This document shows, piece by piece, positions 25,584-33,308 of a stretch of 64,000 bases of DNA (the first letter of the stretch is position 1; each line of letters begins with the position of its first letter). A model generated the notes under the pieces. The model saw only the letters and a list, made by a program, of their open reading frames with translations, was not told the DNA's origin and ran no database searches. Both the position numbers and the translations under genes were made by a program. The stretch spans positions 1 through 64,000 of the forward strand of contig JANZZV010000004.1 in assembly GCA_026419195.1 (NCBI GenBank). Direction: 5' to 3'. The stretch comes from Fervidobacterium sp. Lineage in GTDB: Bacteria > Thermotogota > Thermotogae > Thermotogales > Fervidobacteriaceae.

Positions 25584-26693
25584 TTAAATTTGCCTTGCTG
25601 ACCCGGATATTACTCTTGCTTTTATAAGTAACCCTACGAGTGCAGAAAAAACGAATGTAGATGTTCCACCGTAGCTTATAAACGGTAAAGGTATTCCTGT
25701 AACTGGTAGTATCCCTAAATTCATACCAACGTTCTCAAAAACGTGGAATGCATAAACGGCCGAAACACCTATCACAACAAATTCCCAGAACTCATCTTTG
25801 TATCTACCAATCCTTAAAAACCCACATAGTATTATTGTAGCATATAAGAGTAACAAAAATACAGAACCTATCATCCCAAATTGCTCAGCATACGCGGAAA
25901 ATATGAAGTCCGTGTATTGCATTGGTACTATGTGCATATTTGTTCCAATTCCTAAGCCATATCCAGTTCCTCTAATCCCCCCGTTTGCTATTACACTTTT
26001 TGACATTATTGTATTGTATGCACCGTACTGAAAGTGCTCGCTTGGATTGAATAAAGCCAAAATTCTTGCCCGCTGATAATCTTCCAACACAAAGAAAAAC
26101 AATATCGGAGCCAAGATGATAGCTATCAAAATCATTACAAAAATATACCTCTTATCAACGTTACTTGCTGTGAGCATTGAAAACCAAATAAAAAACATCA
26201 ATAGTGTCATTCCCAAGTCTGGTTCGAGAAATATCAACAAAGACGGTGAAACGTAAATCAATGAAATTGGCAGTGCTTTGTTATCCTTATATTTTGAGAA
26301 AACCGAAGCAAGTGACAGTATAATTGAGAATTTAAAGACCTCGGAAGGTTGAAGATCGAATGGACCAATATCGATCCACCGCCTTGCTCCATACATCGTC
26401 TTCCCAGTTATCAGAACAAGTATAAGTAATATAACCGATATGAAGTAAATGTATTTACTATACGATCTTATACGTGCCTCTTTCTCATATATAATGTAAA
26501 ACATTATACCTATTGAAACTAAATCCCATATTATTTGCTTAAAAAAGCGATGTTCTTGGCGAGTGTTCAAGACTACAGTTCTCAAGGTAGCCAAACCGAT
26601 GAACATCAAAATGAGAACAACTACTATCAGTAGATAATCTGCGAAAGAAAATTTATTCTCCTTGATGCGAACAAGTTTGTTGTTATATTTCAA
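25584..26693 (-). CDS. rodA: SEDS-family peptidoglycan glycosyltransferase (RodA-like)
   Basis: 369-aa integral membrane protein with about ten helices. SEDS signatures are clear: ARRWIDIGPFDLQPSEVFK, the catalytic Asp in FLEPDLGMTLLM, GGIRGTGYGLG and the C-terminal VTGIPLPFISYGGTS. SEDS enzymes polymerise lipid II with a class B PBP. RodA (elongation) is preferred over FtsW because there is no nearby division cluster and the sequence GPFDLQPSE is RodA-like, but the distinction is not certain. TTG start behind AGGTGAG. Confidence 0.88.
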   Translation of the reverse strand: MKYNNKLVRIKENKFSFADYLLIVVVLILMFIGLATLRTVVLNTRQEHRFFKQIIWDLVSIGIMFYIIYEKEARIRSYSKYIYFISVILLILVLITGKTMYGARRWIDIGPFDLQPSEVFKFSIILSLASVFSKYKDNKALPISLIYVSPSLLIFLEPDLGMTLLMFFIWFSMLTASNVDKRYIFVMILIAIILAPILFFFVLEDYQRARILALFNPSEHFQYGAYNTIMSKSVIANGGIRGTGYGLGIGTNMHIVPMQYTDFIFSAYAEQFGMIGSVFLLLLYATIILCGFLRIGRYKDEFWEFVVIGVSAVYAFHVFENVGMNLGILPVTGIPLPFISYGGTSTFVFSALVGLLIKARVISGSARQI

Positions 26694-26725
26694 TGTCTCA
26701 CCTACTTTTTATTTTGCTTACCATC

Positions 26726-27631
26726 TTAACCTTTTACGGCACTGCTTACTCTTTCCTCAAGCCTGCAATATTGACATTTTTCACCTGTTGTTGGAAAACC
26801 ACATTTCGTGCATTCTTTTAGTTCTACAGCGTGCTCTTTATAAACTAAATCCTTAAGGTTGTCAAAATAGCCAAAAAGAAGTCTATGTTTTGTCCCAGGC
26901 TGTTCGTTTTCAATTAAATTAAGATACTTTTTGTAGTTGGAGCTTGTAGCATCCTTAGAAAATGGGCACTTTTGTTCCATGAATGGAATTTCATTTAAAA
27001 ATGCGTAGGCATATGTTTCTCGTTCTGTTACATAGATTAATGGTTTTGCCTTCTTCACAAACTTCTGATGTGTCTTTTCTAAAACAGGCCATTGCCTTGA
27101 AAAATATTCTACTTGCCAATTGAGTATATTTCCGAAGAGGAAAGTTGCTTCGTCATCCATATTGTGTCCTGTTACAAGCGCATCATAACCGTTTTGCACA
27201 GCGTACCTATTCATCCAATATCTTCGCACTATCCCACAAATACTACAAACTGGTCTTTTAACAATCCTTGCAATCTCTGAAGTACCAAGCCCAACAAAAT
27301 GTTTTGTCGTATCATAAATATGAACAGGTACTTGAACAAATTCTGAAACTCTTCTCACAATATTTTCAGCGGCATTTGTGTGGGGTCCCATTTTCAAAAA
27401 TAAACCTTCAACGTTATATCCTAAGCGTTTTAAAGCGTACAGTACAGAGCTACTATCTTTCCCACTGGAAAGTGCCACAAGTATCTTATCATCCCTTTTA
27501 AACATCTTAAAATCATTCACAGCCTTCTGAACCCTTTTTTCAAAAAATTCTATAAAGTGTTCTTTGCAAAGTGCTATGTTATGCGCTCGTAGATGAATAA
27601 CAGCTTGGCTGTGACATTTTTTACATTTCAC
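26726..27631 (-). CDS. ttuA: tRNA-5-methyluridine(54) 2-sulfurtransferase
   Basis: 301-aa TtuA/TtcA-family enzyme. N-terminal zinc finger CKKCHSQAVIHLRAHNIALCKEH (19 residues between outer Cys pairs), PP-loop ALSSGKDSSSVL, the cluster cysteines (RPVCSICGI and a later Cys), TGHNMDDEA and a C-terminal zinc finger CTKCGFP...CQYC. TtuA makes 2-thioribothymidine at position 54 of tRNA, a thermostability modification known from Thermus and Thermotoga-type organisms, using the sulfur carrier TtuB, which is not in this window. GTG start after GGGAGG. Upstream of rodA. Confidence 0.92.
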   Translation of the reverse strand: MKCKKCHSQAVIHLRAHNIALCKEHFIEFFEKRVQKAVNDFKMFKRDDKILVALSSGKDSSSVLYALKRLGYNVEGLFLKMGPHTNAAENIVRRVSEFVQVPVHIYDTTKHFVGLGTSEIARIVKRPVCSICGIVRRYWMNRYAVQNGYDALVTGHNMDDEATFLFGNILNWQVEYFSRQWPVLEKTHQKFVKKAKPLIYVTERETYAYAFLNEIPFMEQKCPFSKDATSSNYKKYLNLIENEQPGTKHRLLFGYFDNLKDLVYKEHAVELKECTKCGFPTTGEKCQYCRLEERVSSAVKG

Positions 27632-27671
27632 CGATCAACTACCTCCCAAGAAAGTTTTACTTTCGCAATTA

Positions 27672-27677
27672 ATTATA
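27672..27677 (-). promoter_or_regulatory. Candidate -10 of the ttuA-rodA unit
   Basis: Minus strand TATAAT (27677-27672) immediately after the T-run of the htrA terminator, about 40 bases before ttuA. No good -35; placement makes it plausible. Confidence 0.4.
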
Positions 27678-27680
27678 CAA

Positions 27681-27711
27681 AAAATCCCCGCTTTTGAACA
27701 GCGGGGATTTT
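27681..27711 (-). terminator. Intrinsic terminator after htrA
   Basis: AAAATCCCCGC (27681-27691) pairs perfectly with GCGGGGATTTT (27701-27711), nine-base loop. On the minus strand the stem is followed by a T-run, ending the htrA transcript 30 bases after its stop. Confidence 0.88.
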
Positions 27712-27741
27712 GTTATTGATCAACCAATAACAGTTGTATTA

Positions 27742-29103
27742 CTAATATCTGAATGAAAAGACAGATCTAACGCCGTTGTAATAGTAGAATATTCCTACAT
27801 AATCTCCTTTATTGACATTTTCAACAACTTTGTTCCATGAGCTCACATCCTTGATATCGTAAGCGTATCCATTTATAGAAATACGCCATATTACAGCTCC
27901 AACTTTAATGTAAGAATTTCTTGATTCCTTCACTATTACACCATCTACACCTGCAGGAATTTTGTAAGTAGTTCTATCATCGGCTGTGATGTTTGAAACT
28001 CTTAGATTGAAGAACTCTTTTGCTGAAGACGATGTAGAAGTTTGTGTTGATAATGTTCCAAGTGTCACATCTAACGTTATTTCTTTACCACTTCTGTTGA
28101 TAGTGACTTTTACTTTTGTGTTAGGCGTATAGTTTCGAACCAAAGAAGTCAGTTCTTCAGCAGCTTCTACGTAAATCCCATTAAGTCTAACAATAACATC
28201 TCCCTCTTTGATTCCTGCCTTATCTGCAGGCGAACCCTTTTCAACCTGAGCAACGTAAGCACCTTTGTTAACCTTTAAACCAAGGCTTTTTGCAAGCGAA
28301 TCTGTAACAGTTTGTACATAGACTCCTAAATAAGCCTTTTCAACCTTTCCAGTTGCAATTATTTGATTTATGAATCTTTTTGCAGTATTTATTGGAATTG
28401 CAAAACCGATATTCATTGCCTGCGATGGGTTTATAATTGCAGTATTTATACCTATAACCTGACCATAAATATTTAATAAGGGTCCTCCGCTGTTACCTGG
28501 ATTTATCGCAGCATCAGTTTGAAGAAGGTTTGTATAATACCCACTTCCATCTGGTTTTGGTATCTTTCTACCAACAGCTGAAATTACACCAACGGTCACA
28601 GTGTGTTGAAATCCGAGTGGATTACCAATTGCTATCGCCCATTCACCTATTTGAATCTTATCCGAATCACCAAGCTCCACTACTGGTAGATCCTTTTTTG
28701 CGTTAATTTTAACCACTGCAATATCAAGTTCTTCATCGCCACCAATGTATTGTGCTTCGTACACATCACCACTAAGCATGGTAACTGTTATTTTCTTTGC
28801 ACCTTTTACGACGTGATAATTTGTTACTATATAACCTTCCTTACTTATTATGAAACCAGAACCTACGCTATCAGATTCTTCAAACTGCCTTGGAATATCA
28901 CCAAAAAATTGCTTGTAGAACTCTCTTATGAATGGATCTATATATACTTCCGTCTGAGCCACAACATCAATTTTAACAACAGCTGGTGCTGCCACTTTTA
29001 CTACGTTGACGACAGGACTTTGATAATCAGCATTCACAAGACCAAAAGAAAGCGCAGAGACCAAAAGAAACACACTTAACGAAAGATATTTGAAAAGTTT
29101 CAT
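27742..29103 (-). CDS. htrA: HtrA/DegQ-type periplasmic serine protease
   Basis: 453-aa exported protease and chaperone. Signal peptide at residues 1-26, then a trypsin-like domain with the triad His97 (VTNYHVV), Asp127 (EELDIAVV) and Ser205 (NPGNSGGPL). PDZ1 spans about 260-350 (KGAYVAQVEKGSPADKAGIKE). A second, divergent PDZ-like domain fills the C-terminus (DGVIVKESRNSYIKVGAV). Length fits Thermotoga HtrA. ATG 29103 is 8 bases after GGAGG; a GTG nine bases upstream is unlikely. Monocistronic, with its own promoter and terminator. Confidence 0.94.
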   Translation of the reverse strand: MKLFKYLSLSVFLLVSALSFGLVNADYQSPVVNVVKVAAPAVVKIDVVAQTEVYIDPFIREFYKQFFGDIPRQFEESDSVGSGFIISKEGYIVTNYHVVKGAKKITVTMLSGDVYEAQYIGGDEELDIAVVKINAKKDLPVVELGDSDKIQIGEWAIAIGNPLGFQHTVTVGVISAVGRKIPKPDGSGYYTNLLQTDAAINPGNSGGPLLNIYGQVIGINTAIINPSQAMNIGFAIPINTAKRFINQIIATGKVEKAYLGVYVQTVTDSLAKSLGLKVNKGAYVAQVEKGSPADKAGIKEGDVIVRLNGIYVEAAEELTSLVRNYTPNTKVKVTINRSGKEITLDVTLGTLSTQTSTSSSAKEFFNLRVSNITADDRTTYKIPAGVDGVIVKESRNSYIKVGAVIWRISINGYAYDIKDVSSWNKVVENVNKGDYVGIFYYYNGVRSVFSFRY

Positions 29104-29203
29104 ACGCAACACCTCCGTTCAAATCTGATTTTCTGAAATTTGAGTTTTCCGTTGATTTTTGCGCAAAGAACATCCTTTTGAGAAATTTATGTATTCTGCC
29201 ATT

Positions 29204-29212
29204 ATTATATCA
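29204..29212 (-). promoter_or_regulatory. Extended -10 promoter of htrA
   Basis: Minus strand TGATATAAT (TATAAT 29209-29204), giving a leader of roughly 90 bases before htrA. No consensus -35. Confidence 0.5.
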
Positions 29213-29338
29213 TAGGTTGTCTTAAAAAAACCTTAAAGCTCGGAGTTATTGTTTGATTTTTGTTGGTATTTTCCTTTAAATTTGTGAAACTTCTTTTGAA
29301 TCTGTTTATTTTTATCTCTTGCATTCTTTTGGGAAGTA

Positions 29339-29367
29339 TTTACTTTTATGAAGAAATATGATAAAAT
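29339..29367 (+). promoter_or_regulatory. Candidate promoter of the TPR-pilD unit
   Basis: TTTACT (29339-29344), 17-bp spacer, TAAAAT (29362-29367) with TGA just before the -10; 35 bases before the ATG. The 290-base gap between htrA and this gene holds only these divergent promoter elements and AT-rich sequence. Confidence 0.5.
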
Positions 29368-29402
29368 GTAAATAGTACGTTACAAAATAGGAGGTGTTGT
29401 TA

Positions 29403-30482
29403 ATGATTATTCGACTCATCTTGGGCTCACAAAAAGATTTTTGCATTGATATCGATGAAGAAACGCCTATGTTTGTTATTTTAAGAGATGTGTTTTATTC
29501 TGGAGATTGGAGGAATATGAAAAAAGATGTTGAGGAAATGCCGGAATTGGTTAAAAAAATAGAGGATCTTGAAAAACTAGAAGAGAAGTTTGTTTCGTTG
29601 AACGAAATAATTTATGAACCCATCGTTTGGACAGAGATAATTGAATTTCTTGAAAAATATAATTTAACACCCGAAAGCCTTCTTCATGCAACTGCAGATG
29701 GTTTATACGAATTGGCGATTGAATATGCAGACAAAAACCAAACTGAAGTTGCAAAGGATATTTTGAAATTTGCCATGAAATTAGACAAAAATTATGCCCC
29801 AGCCTTTGAATTCTATGGTTCGTTGCTATTGGAAGACGGTGATATCGATGGGGCTATTAAGTATCTTAATAGATCTATTGAATTGGATCCATGGTTGATT
29901 CAGTCATATTCAATGATAGGAGAAGCTTATTATAATATTGGAAATTATGAGAAAGCCATAGAATATTGGGAAAGAGAAATTAAATTGTCACCAACAAACA
30001 CATTCACTTATTTTATGATATCCGATGCGTACACAAAGATAGGAAAGATATCAAAAGCAATAGATATACTGGAAAAGTTTAGAGAAAGTTCAGAAAACAG
30101 TATAATTGCTCTATTTGAACTCGCAGAACTATATAGAAAATCAGGAAATGAAGATAAGGCTAAGGAATACGAGACTTTAATTATGGAAATGGATCCACAA
30201 AAGGATCCAAATGGAATTGAAATATGGGCTAAGGTCCATCTAAAGAAGGGAAATTATGAAAAGGTTATATCAGTTATAGAAAATGTAATCAATTCTAACC
30301 CAGAAGCCAAACATCTCAATTTAGTTTTAGCTGTTGCTTACGTTAAGACCAATCAAATAGATAAAGCAAGAAGAGTAGTCGACGAGCTTAGGGACGATAA
30401 TTTCTGGTATTTGTATGGTAAGAGGGAATTTTTTGATGAGCTTCTGACAAGTAGTGAGAAGGAGCTGTGTGGAATAAAATGA
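29403..30482 (+). CDS. TPR-repeat protein
   Basis: 359-aa soluble protein. After an acidic N-terminal domain of about 100 residues come roughly six tetratricopeptide repeats; three clear units are APAFEFYGSLLLEDGDIDGA, IQSYSMIGEAYYNIGNYEKA and FTYFMISDAYTKIGKISKAI. TPR proteins are scaffolds; nothing shows a catalytic role. ATG 29403 is 8 bases after GGAGG. The stop overlaps the start of the prepilin peptidase gene (ATGA), so the two are translationally coupled and may share a role in type IV pilus or secretion assembly (inference). Confidence 0.85.
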   Translation: MIIRLILGSQKDFCIDIDEETPMFVILRDVFYSGDWRNMKKDVEEMPELVKKIEDLEKLEEKFVSLNEIIYEPIVWTEIIEFLEKYNLTPESLLHATADGLYELAIEYADKNQTEVAKDILKFAMKLDKNYAPAFEFYGSLLLEDGDIDGAIKYLNRSIELDPWLIQSYSMIGEAYYNIGNYEKAIEYWEREIKLSPTNTFTYFMISDAYTKIGKISKAIDILEKFRESSENSIIALFELAELYRKSGNEDKAKEYETLIMEMDPQKDPNGIEIWAKVHLKKGNYEKVISVIENVINSNPEAKHLNLVLAVAYVKTNQIDKARRVVDELRDDNFWYLYGKREFFDELLTSSEKELCGIK

Positions 30483-31195
30483 GACACTTTATATTCTTCA
30501 TTTTTGGACTGATATTTGGCAGTTTTGCAAATGTTTTGATATACCGACCAATTGCGGGGCTCAAGTTGAATGAGCCCCGTTTTTCAATATGTCCTATATG
30601 TCGTAACAAGATAAACTGGTATGATAACGTACCAGTTTTTAGTTACATAATGTTAAAAGGAAGGTGCAGGTATTGCGGTTCAAAGATAAGCCTTAGATAC
30701 CCTATTGTAGAATTATCTTTTGCTGTAGTTTTTTTATTAAATTCTTTTTTGCTTCCGCTGGACAAAGCCATAGCAATGAACTTGATCTTTCTTGTTTCTG
30801 TCCCAGCCTTTATGATCGATTTAAAGATGATGCTCCTACCAGATTACACATGGGTTTTGGTTTCTTTCGCAGCAGTTTACATTAATCTGAGATATTATAG
30901 AGAATTTCTCATTCTTGACATTCTTGGAGCAGTAGTAACTATACTTATACTCTTGCTTTTGAGAGTAAGATATAAGGAAGGAATAGGAGAGGGGGATATT
31001 CTTCTACTACCTGCTTTTACGTTTGGGTGTGGTATTTTTTATATGCCCGTGTTGCTTTTCTTATCTTCGTTTGGTGGCATAGTATTTTCGTTGATTAACA
31101 AAAAACGGGTCATACCTTTTGGACCTTTTATTATTTTCTTTGGATATTTGCTGATGATGTTAAGGTATTTGAATATTAACATCTTCATGTTATAA
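30479..31195 (+). CDS. Prepilin peptidase (A24 family)
   Basis: 238-aa membrane aspartyl protease that cleaves type IV prepilins and often N-methylates them. Visible hallmarks: GSFANVLIYR at the N-terminus, the zinc-binding CPICRNKINWYDNVPV and CRYCGSKISLRYP, the first catalytic Asp in PAFMIDLKMMLLPD and the second in GIGEGDILLLP. Both catalytic Asp residues are present. ATG 30479 overlaps the preceding TPR gene stop. No pilin gene is visible in the window. Confidence 0.92.
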   Translation: MRHFIFFIFGLIFGSFANVLIYRPIAGLKLNEPRFSICPICRNKINWYDNVPVFSYIMLKGRCRYCGSKISLRYPIVELSFAVVFLLNSFLLPLDKAIAMNLIFLVSVPAFMIDLKMMLLPDYTWVLVSFAAVYINLRYYREFLILDILGAVVTILILLLLRVRYKEGIGEGDILLLPAFTFGCGIFYMPVLLFLSSFGGIVFSLINKKRVIPFGPFIIFFGYLLMMLRYLNINIFML

Positions 31196-31196
31196 T
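31169..31196 (+). promoter_or_regulatory. Promoter of the lytic transglycosylase gene
   Basis: TTGAAT (31169-31174), 16-bp spacer, TATAAT (31191-31196) preceded by TGT. It overlaps the 3-prime end of the prepilin peptidase gene and lies upstream of the GTG start used at 31271. Confidence 0.65.
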
Positions 31197-31270
31197 ATCA
31201 CTTGAACTTGCTTAATTTTCAAAATGGAACTACATATCTTGTTCTTCAATGTGACAAGGAGAGAGTTCAA

Positions 31271-31732
31271 GTGAGGTATGTTGTTGCTTTTGTTCTCTTT
31301 GGAGTGATATTCTTTTTAACAACTTTAGTTTATTATTTCCCGCTGAAATACTACGAAGTCGTTGTACGACATTCAGGTAAAATCGATCCGTTGCTTATAA
31401 TCGGTGTTATAAGGACAGAGAGCAGTTTTAAAGAAAATGCTATTTCAAATGCCGGAGCATATGGACTAATGCAATTAATGCCAGAAACCGCCGAATGGTT
31501 GAAAAAGAAGTTTAAGGTAAACTACGACTACAAAACACCAGAAGGAAACATAGCCTTAGGGTGTTTGTATTTAAATTATCTTTTGGAAAAAGATGGCAAC
31601 TTGAAGCCAGCGCTTGTTCATTACAATACAGGTCCTTACGCTGACGAATTTACGAAAGTAGACGCTGGTGGTAGATATTTGAGAAAGGTTTTAACTGCTT
31701 ATAAAATTTATAAATTCCTTTACAGGAGATGA
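31271..31732 (+). CDS. Lytic murein transglycosylase (Slt-type)
   Basis: 153-aa protein with one N-terminal transmembrane helix (VVAFVLFGVIFFLTTLVYYF) and a compact SLT domain: IIGVIRTESSFKENAISNAG carries the catalytic Glu, then GAYGLMQLMPETAEWL and HYNTGP. Such enzymes cleave peptidoglycan glycan strands to 1,6-anhydro products and often accompany envelope-spanning machines. GTG 31271 follows AAGGAG. An in-frame TTG at 31202 lies right at the predicted transcription start and has no ribosome site. Confidence 0.88.
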   Translation: MRYVVAFVLFGVIFFLTTLVYYFPLKYYEVVVRHSGKIDPLLIIGVIRTESSFKENAISNAGAYGLMQLMPETAEWLKKKFKVNYDYKTPEGNIALGCLYLNYLLEKDGNLKPALVHYNTGPYADEFTKVDAGGRYLRKVLTAYKIYKFLYRR

Positions 31733-31737
31733 TTTAA

Positions 31738-33255
31738 GTGTTAGTTTTGACGAGCGAAGAAATGAAAAATTTAGAAAGACTAAGCGTGGAAAACTTTTTG
31801 ATGAGCGAAGAATTACTCATGGAACGTGCCGGAATTTCTGTAGTTCAGGCAATATGGAATGAGTTTGGTAAATTAGATGATAAAAATTTTGTTGTCGTTT
31901 GCGGTACAGGGAATAATGGCGGAGACGGATATGTAATAGCTCGTGATCTTTTAAACTATACTGAAGCTGTGAGAGTAATCGCACTTGGTGAACCAAAAAC
32001 AGACTTAGCAAAGACAAATTGTGAAAGATTCACAAAACACGGTGGTATAGTTTACAAGTACGACGAGATAGGACTGGAAAAAGCTACTGAAATTATTTCT
32101 TCTTCTGACATAGTTGTGGATGCATTACTTGGGACGGGGCTCAAAAATGAAATAACAGAAGAAAATTTAATACGCCTAATAGAATCTATTAACATTTATT
32201 CAAACTGCACGGTTTCTGTCGACATTCCATCTGGCATCAACGCGGACAACGGAAAGATCATGGGGGCCGCTGTTCAAGCTTATATGACTGTAACTTTTAG
32301 TTTTCTAAAACCTGGTCATCTATTGTTCCCCGGCAGAGATTTGACTGGAAAATTGAAAGTTGCGCAGATTGGTATACCTTGGCAGATCCTTTCTTCGTCA
32401 AGCGATTTTAGAAGATTTCTGATCACAGGAAGCAATCTGAAAAAGCCAGTAAGACCCAAATGGGCACATAAAAAGAGTTTTGGAGAAGTAATCGTAATCG
32501 GTGGATCAAAACAATATAAAGGGGCACCAATTCTATCTGCGCTTGGGGCTTTAAAATCAGGTGCAGGTGTTGTAAAAATATTGGGACTCTCTGAAATATG
32601 CAGCTTGGCAATAGCCCATGATCCATCTTTACTCTGCTATAAGATGGACGAATTAAACGTTGAATATGTTCGTTCAATACTTCAGACATGTTCTCCTAGA
32701 GCGATTGTAATTGTTGGACCAGGTTGGAGCCAAAATGATATTCCTGAAAAACTGGATATTCTGAGGTATCTAGTAAAGGATGTTCACAATACTATCATAA
32801 TCGATGCGGATGGTTTAAATATATTGTCATATGAGCTTGAATTGTTAAAAGAAAAACATCCAAGTAAACATATAATATTAACACCGCATCCTGGAGAATT
32901 TTCAAGACTTACGCGCTTTGGGATCGAGGAAGTTAAACAGAACTATATTCTTGTTGAAGAATTCTCAAATTACTACGATGTAATAACAATTCTCAAGGAC
33001 GCGTCAACCATAATCTCAGATGGAAAGCATACTTACTTTAACATATCTGGCAACACCTCTCTTTCAAAAGCCGGGAGTGGTGATATATTGTCAGGTATAA
33101 TAGCTTCTTTAATTTCCCAGGGAATGGAAGTACTTGAAGCATCGAAAACAGCCGTTTATCTATTTGGCTTGGCAGGTGAGGCAATCGAAACTGAGGGAGC
33201 CAATAGTAGCTTTGATGTAATAAGTAAAATACCTATTGTATTTGGTAGGATTTAA
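31738..33255 (+). CDS. nnr: Bifunctional NAD(P)HX epimerase/dehydratase
   Basis: 505-aa metabolite repair enzyme that restores hydrated NADH and NADPH. The N-terminal YjeF-N epimerase domain (1-210) has VVCGTGNNGGDGYVIARDL and SVDIPSGINADNG. The C-terminal ribokinase-like ADP-dependent dehydratase domain has GAPILSALGALKSGAGVVK, ILTPHPGEFSRL and the signature AGSGDILSGIIASLI. GTG start after AGGAG, five bases downstream of the transglycosylase gene. Confidence 0.94.
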   Translation: MLVLTSEEMKNLERLSVENFLMSEELLMERAGISVVQAIWNEFGKLDDKNFVVVCGTGNNGGDGYVIARDLLNYTEAVRVIALGEPKTDLAKTNCERFTKHGGIVYKYDEIGLEKATEIISSSDIVVDALLGTGLKNEITEENLIRLIESINIYSNCTVSVDIPSGINADNGKIMGAAVQAYMTVTFSFLKPGHLLFPGRDLTGKLKVAQIGIPWQILSSSSDFRRFLITGSNLKKPVRPKWAHKKSFGEVIVIGGSKQYKGAPILSALGALKSGAGVVKILGLSEICSLAIAHDPSLLCYKMDELNVEYVRSILQTCSPRAIVIVGPGWSQNDIPEKLDILRYLVKDVHNTIIIDADGLNILSYELELLKEKHPSKHIILTPHPGEFSRLTRFGIEEVKQNYILVEEFSNYYDVITILKDASTIISDGKHTYFNISGNTSLSKAGSGDILSGIIASLISQGMEVLEASKTAVYLFGLAGEAIETEGANSSFDVISKIPIVFGRI

Positions 33256-33308
33256 CTGAAATAGCTAACCAATTTCCTCGATGCTATCAAACAAGGGGTG
33301 AAGATAGT

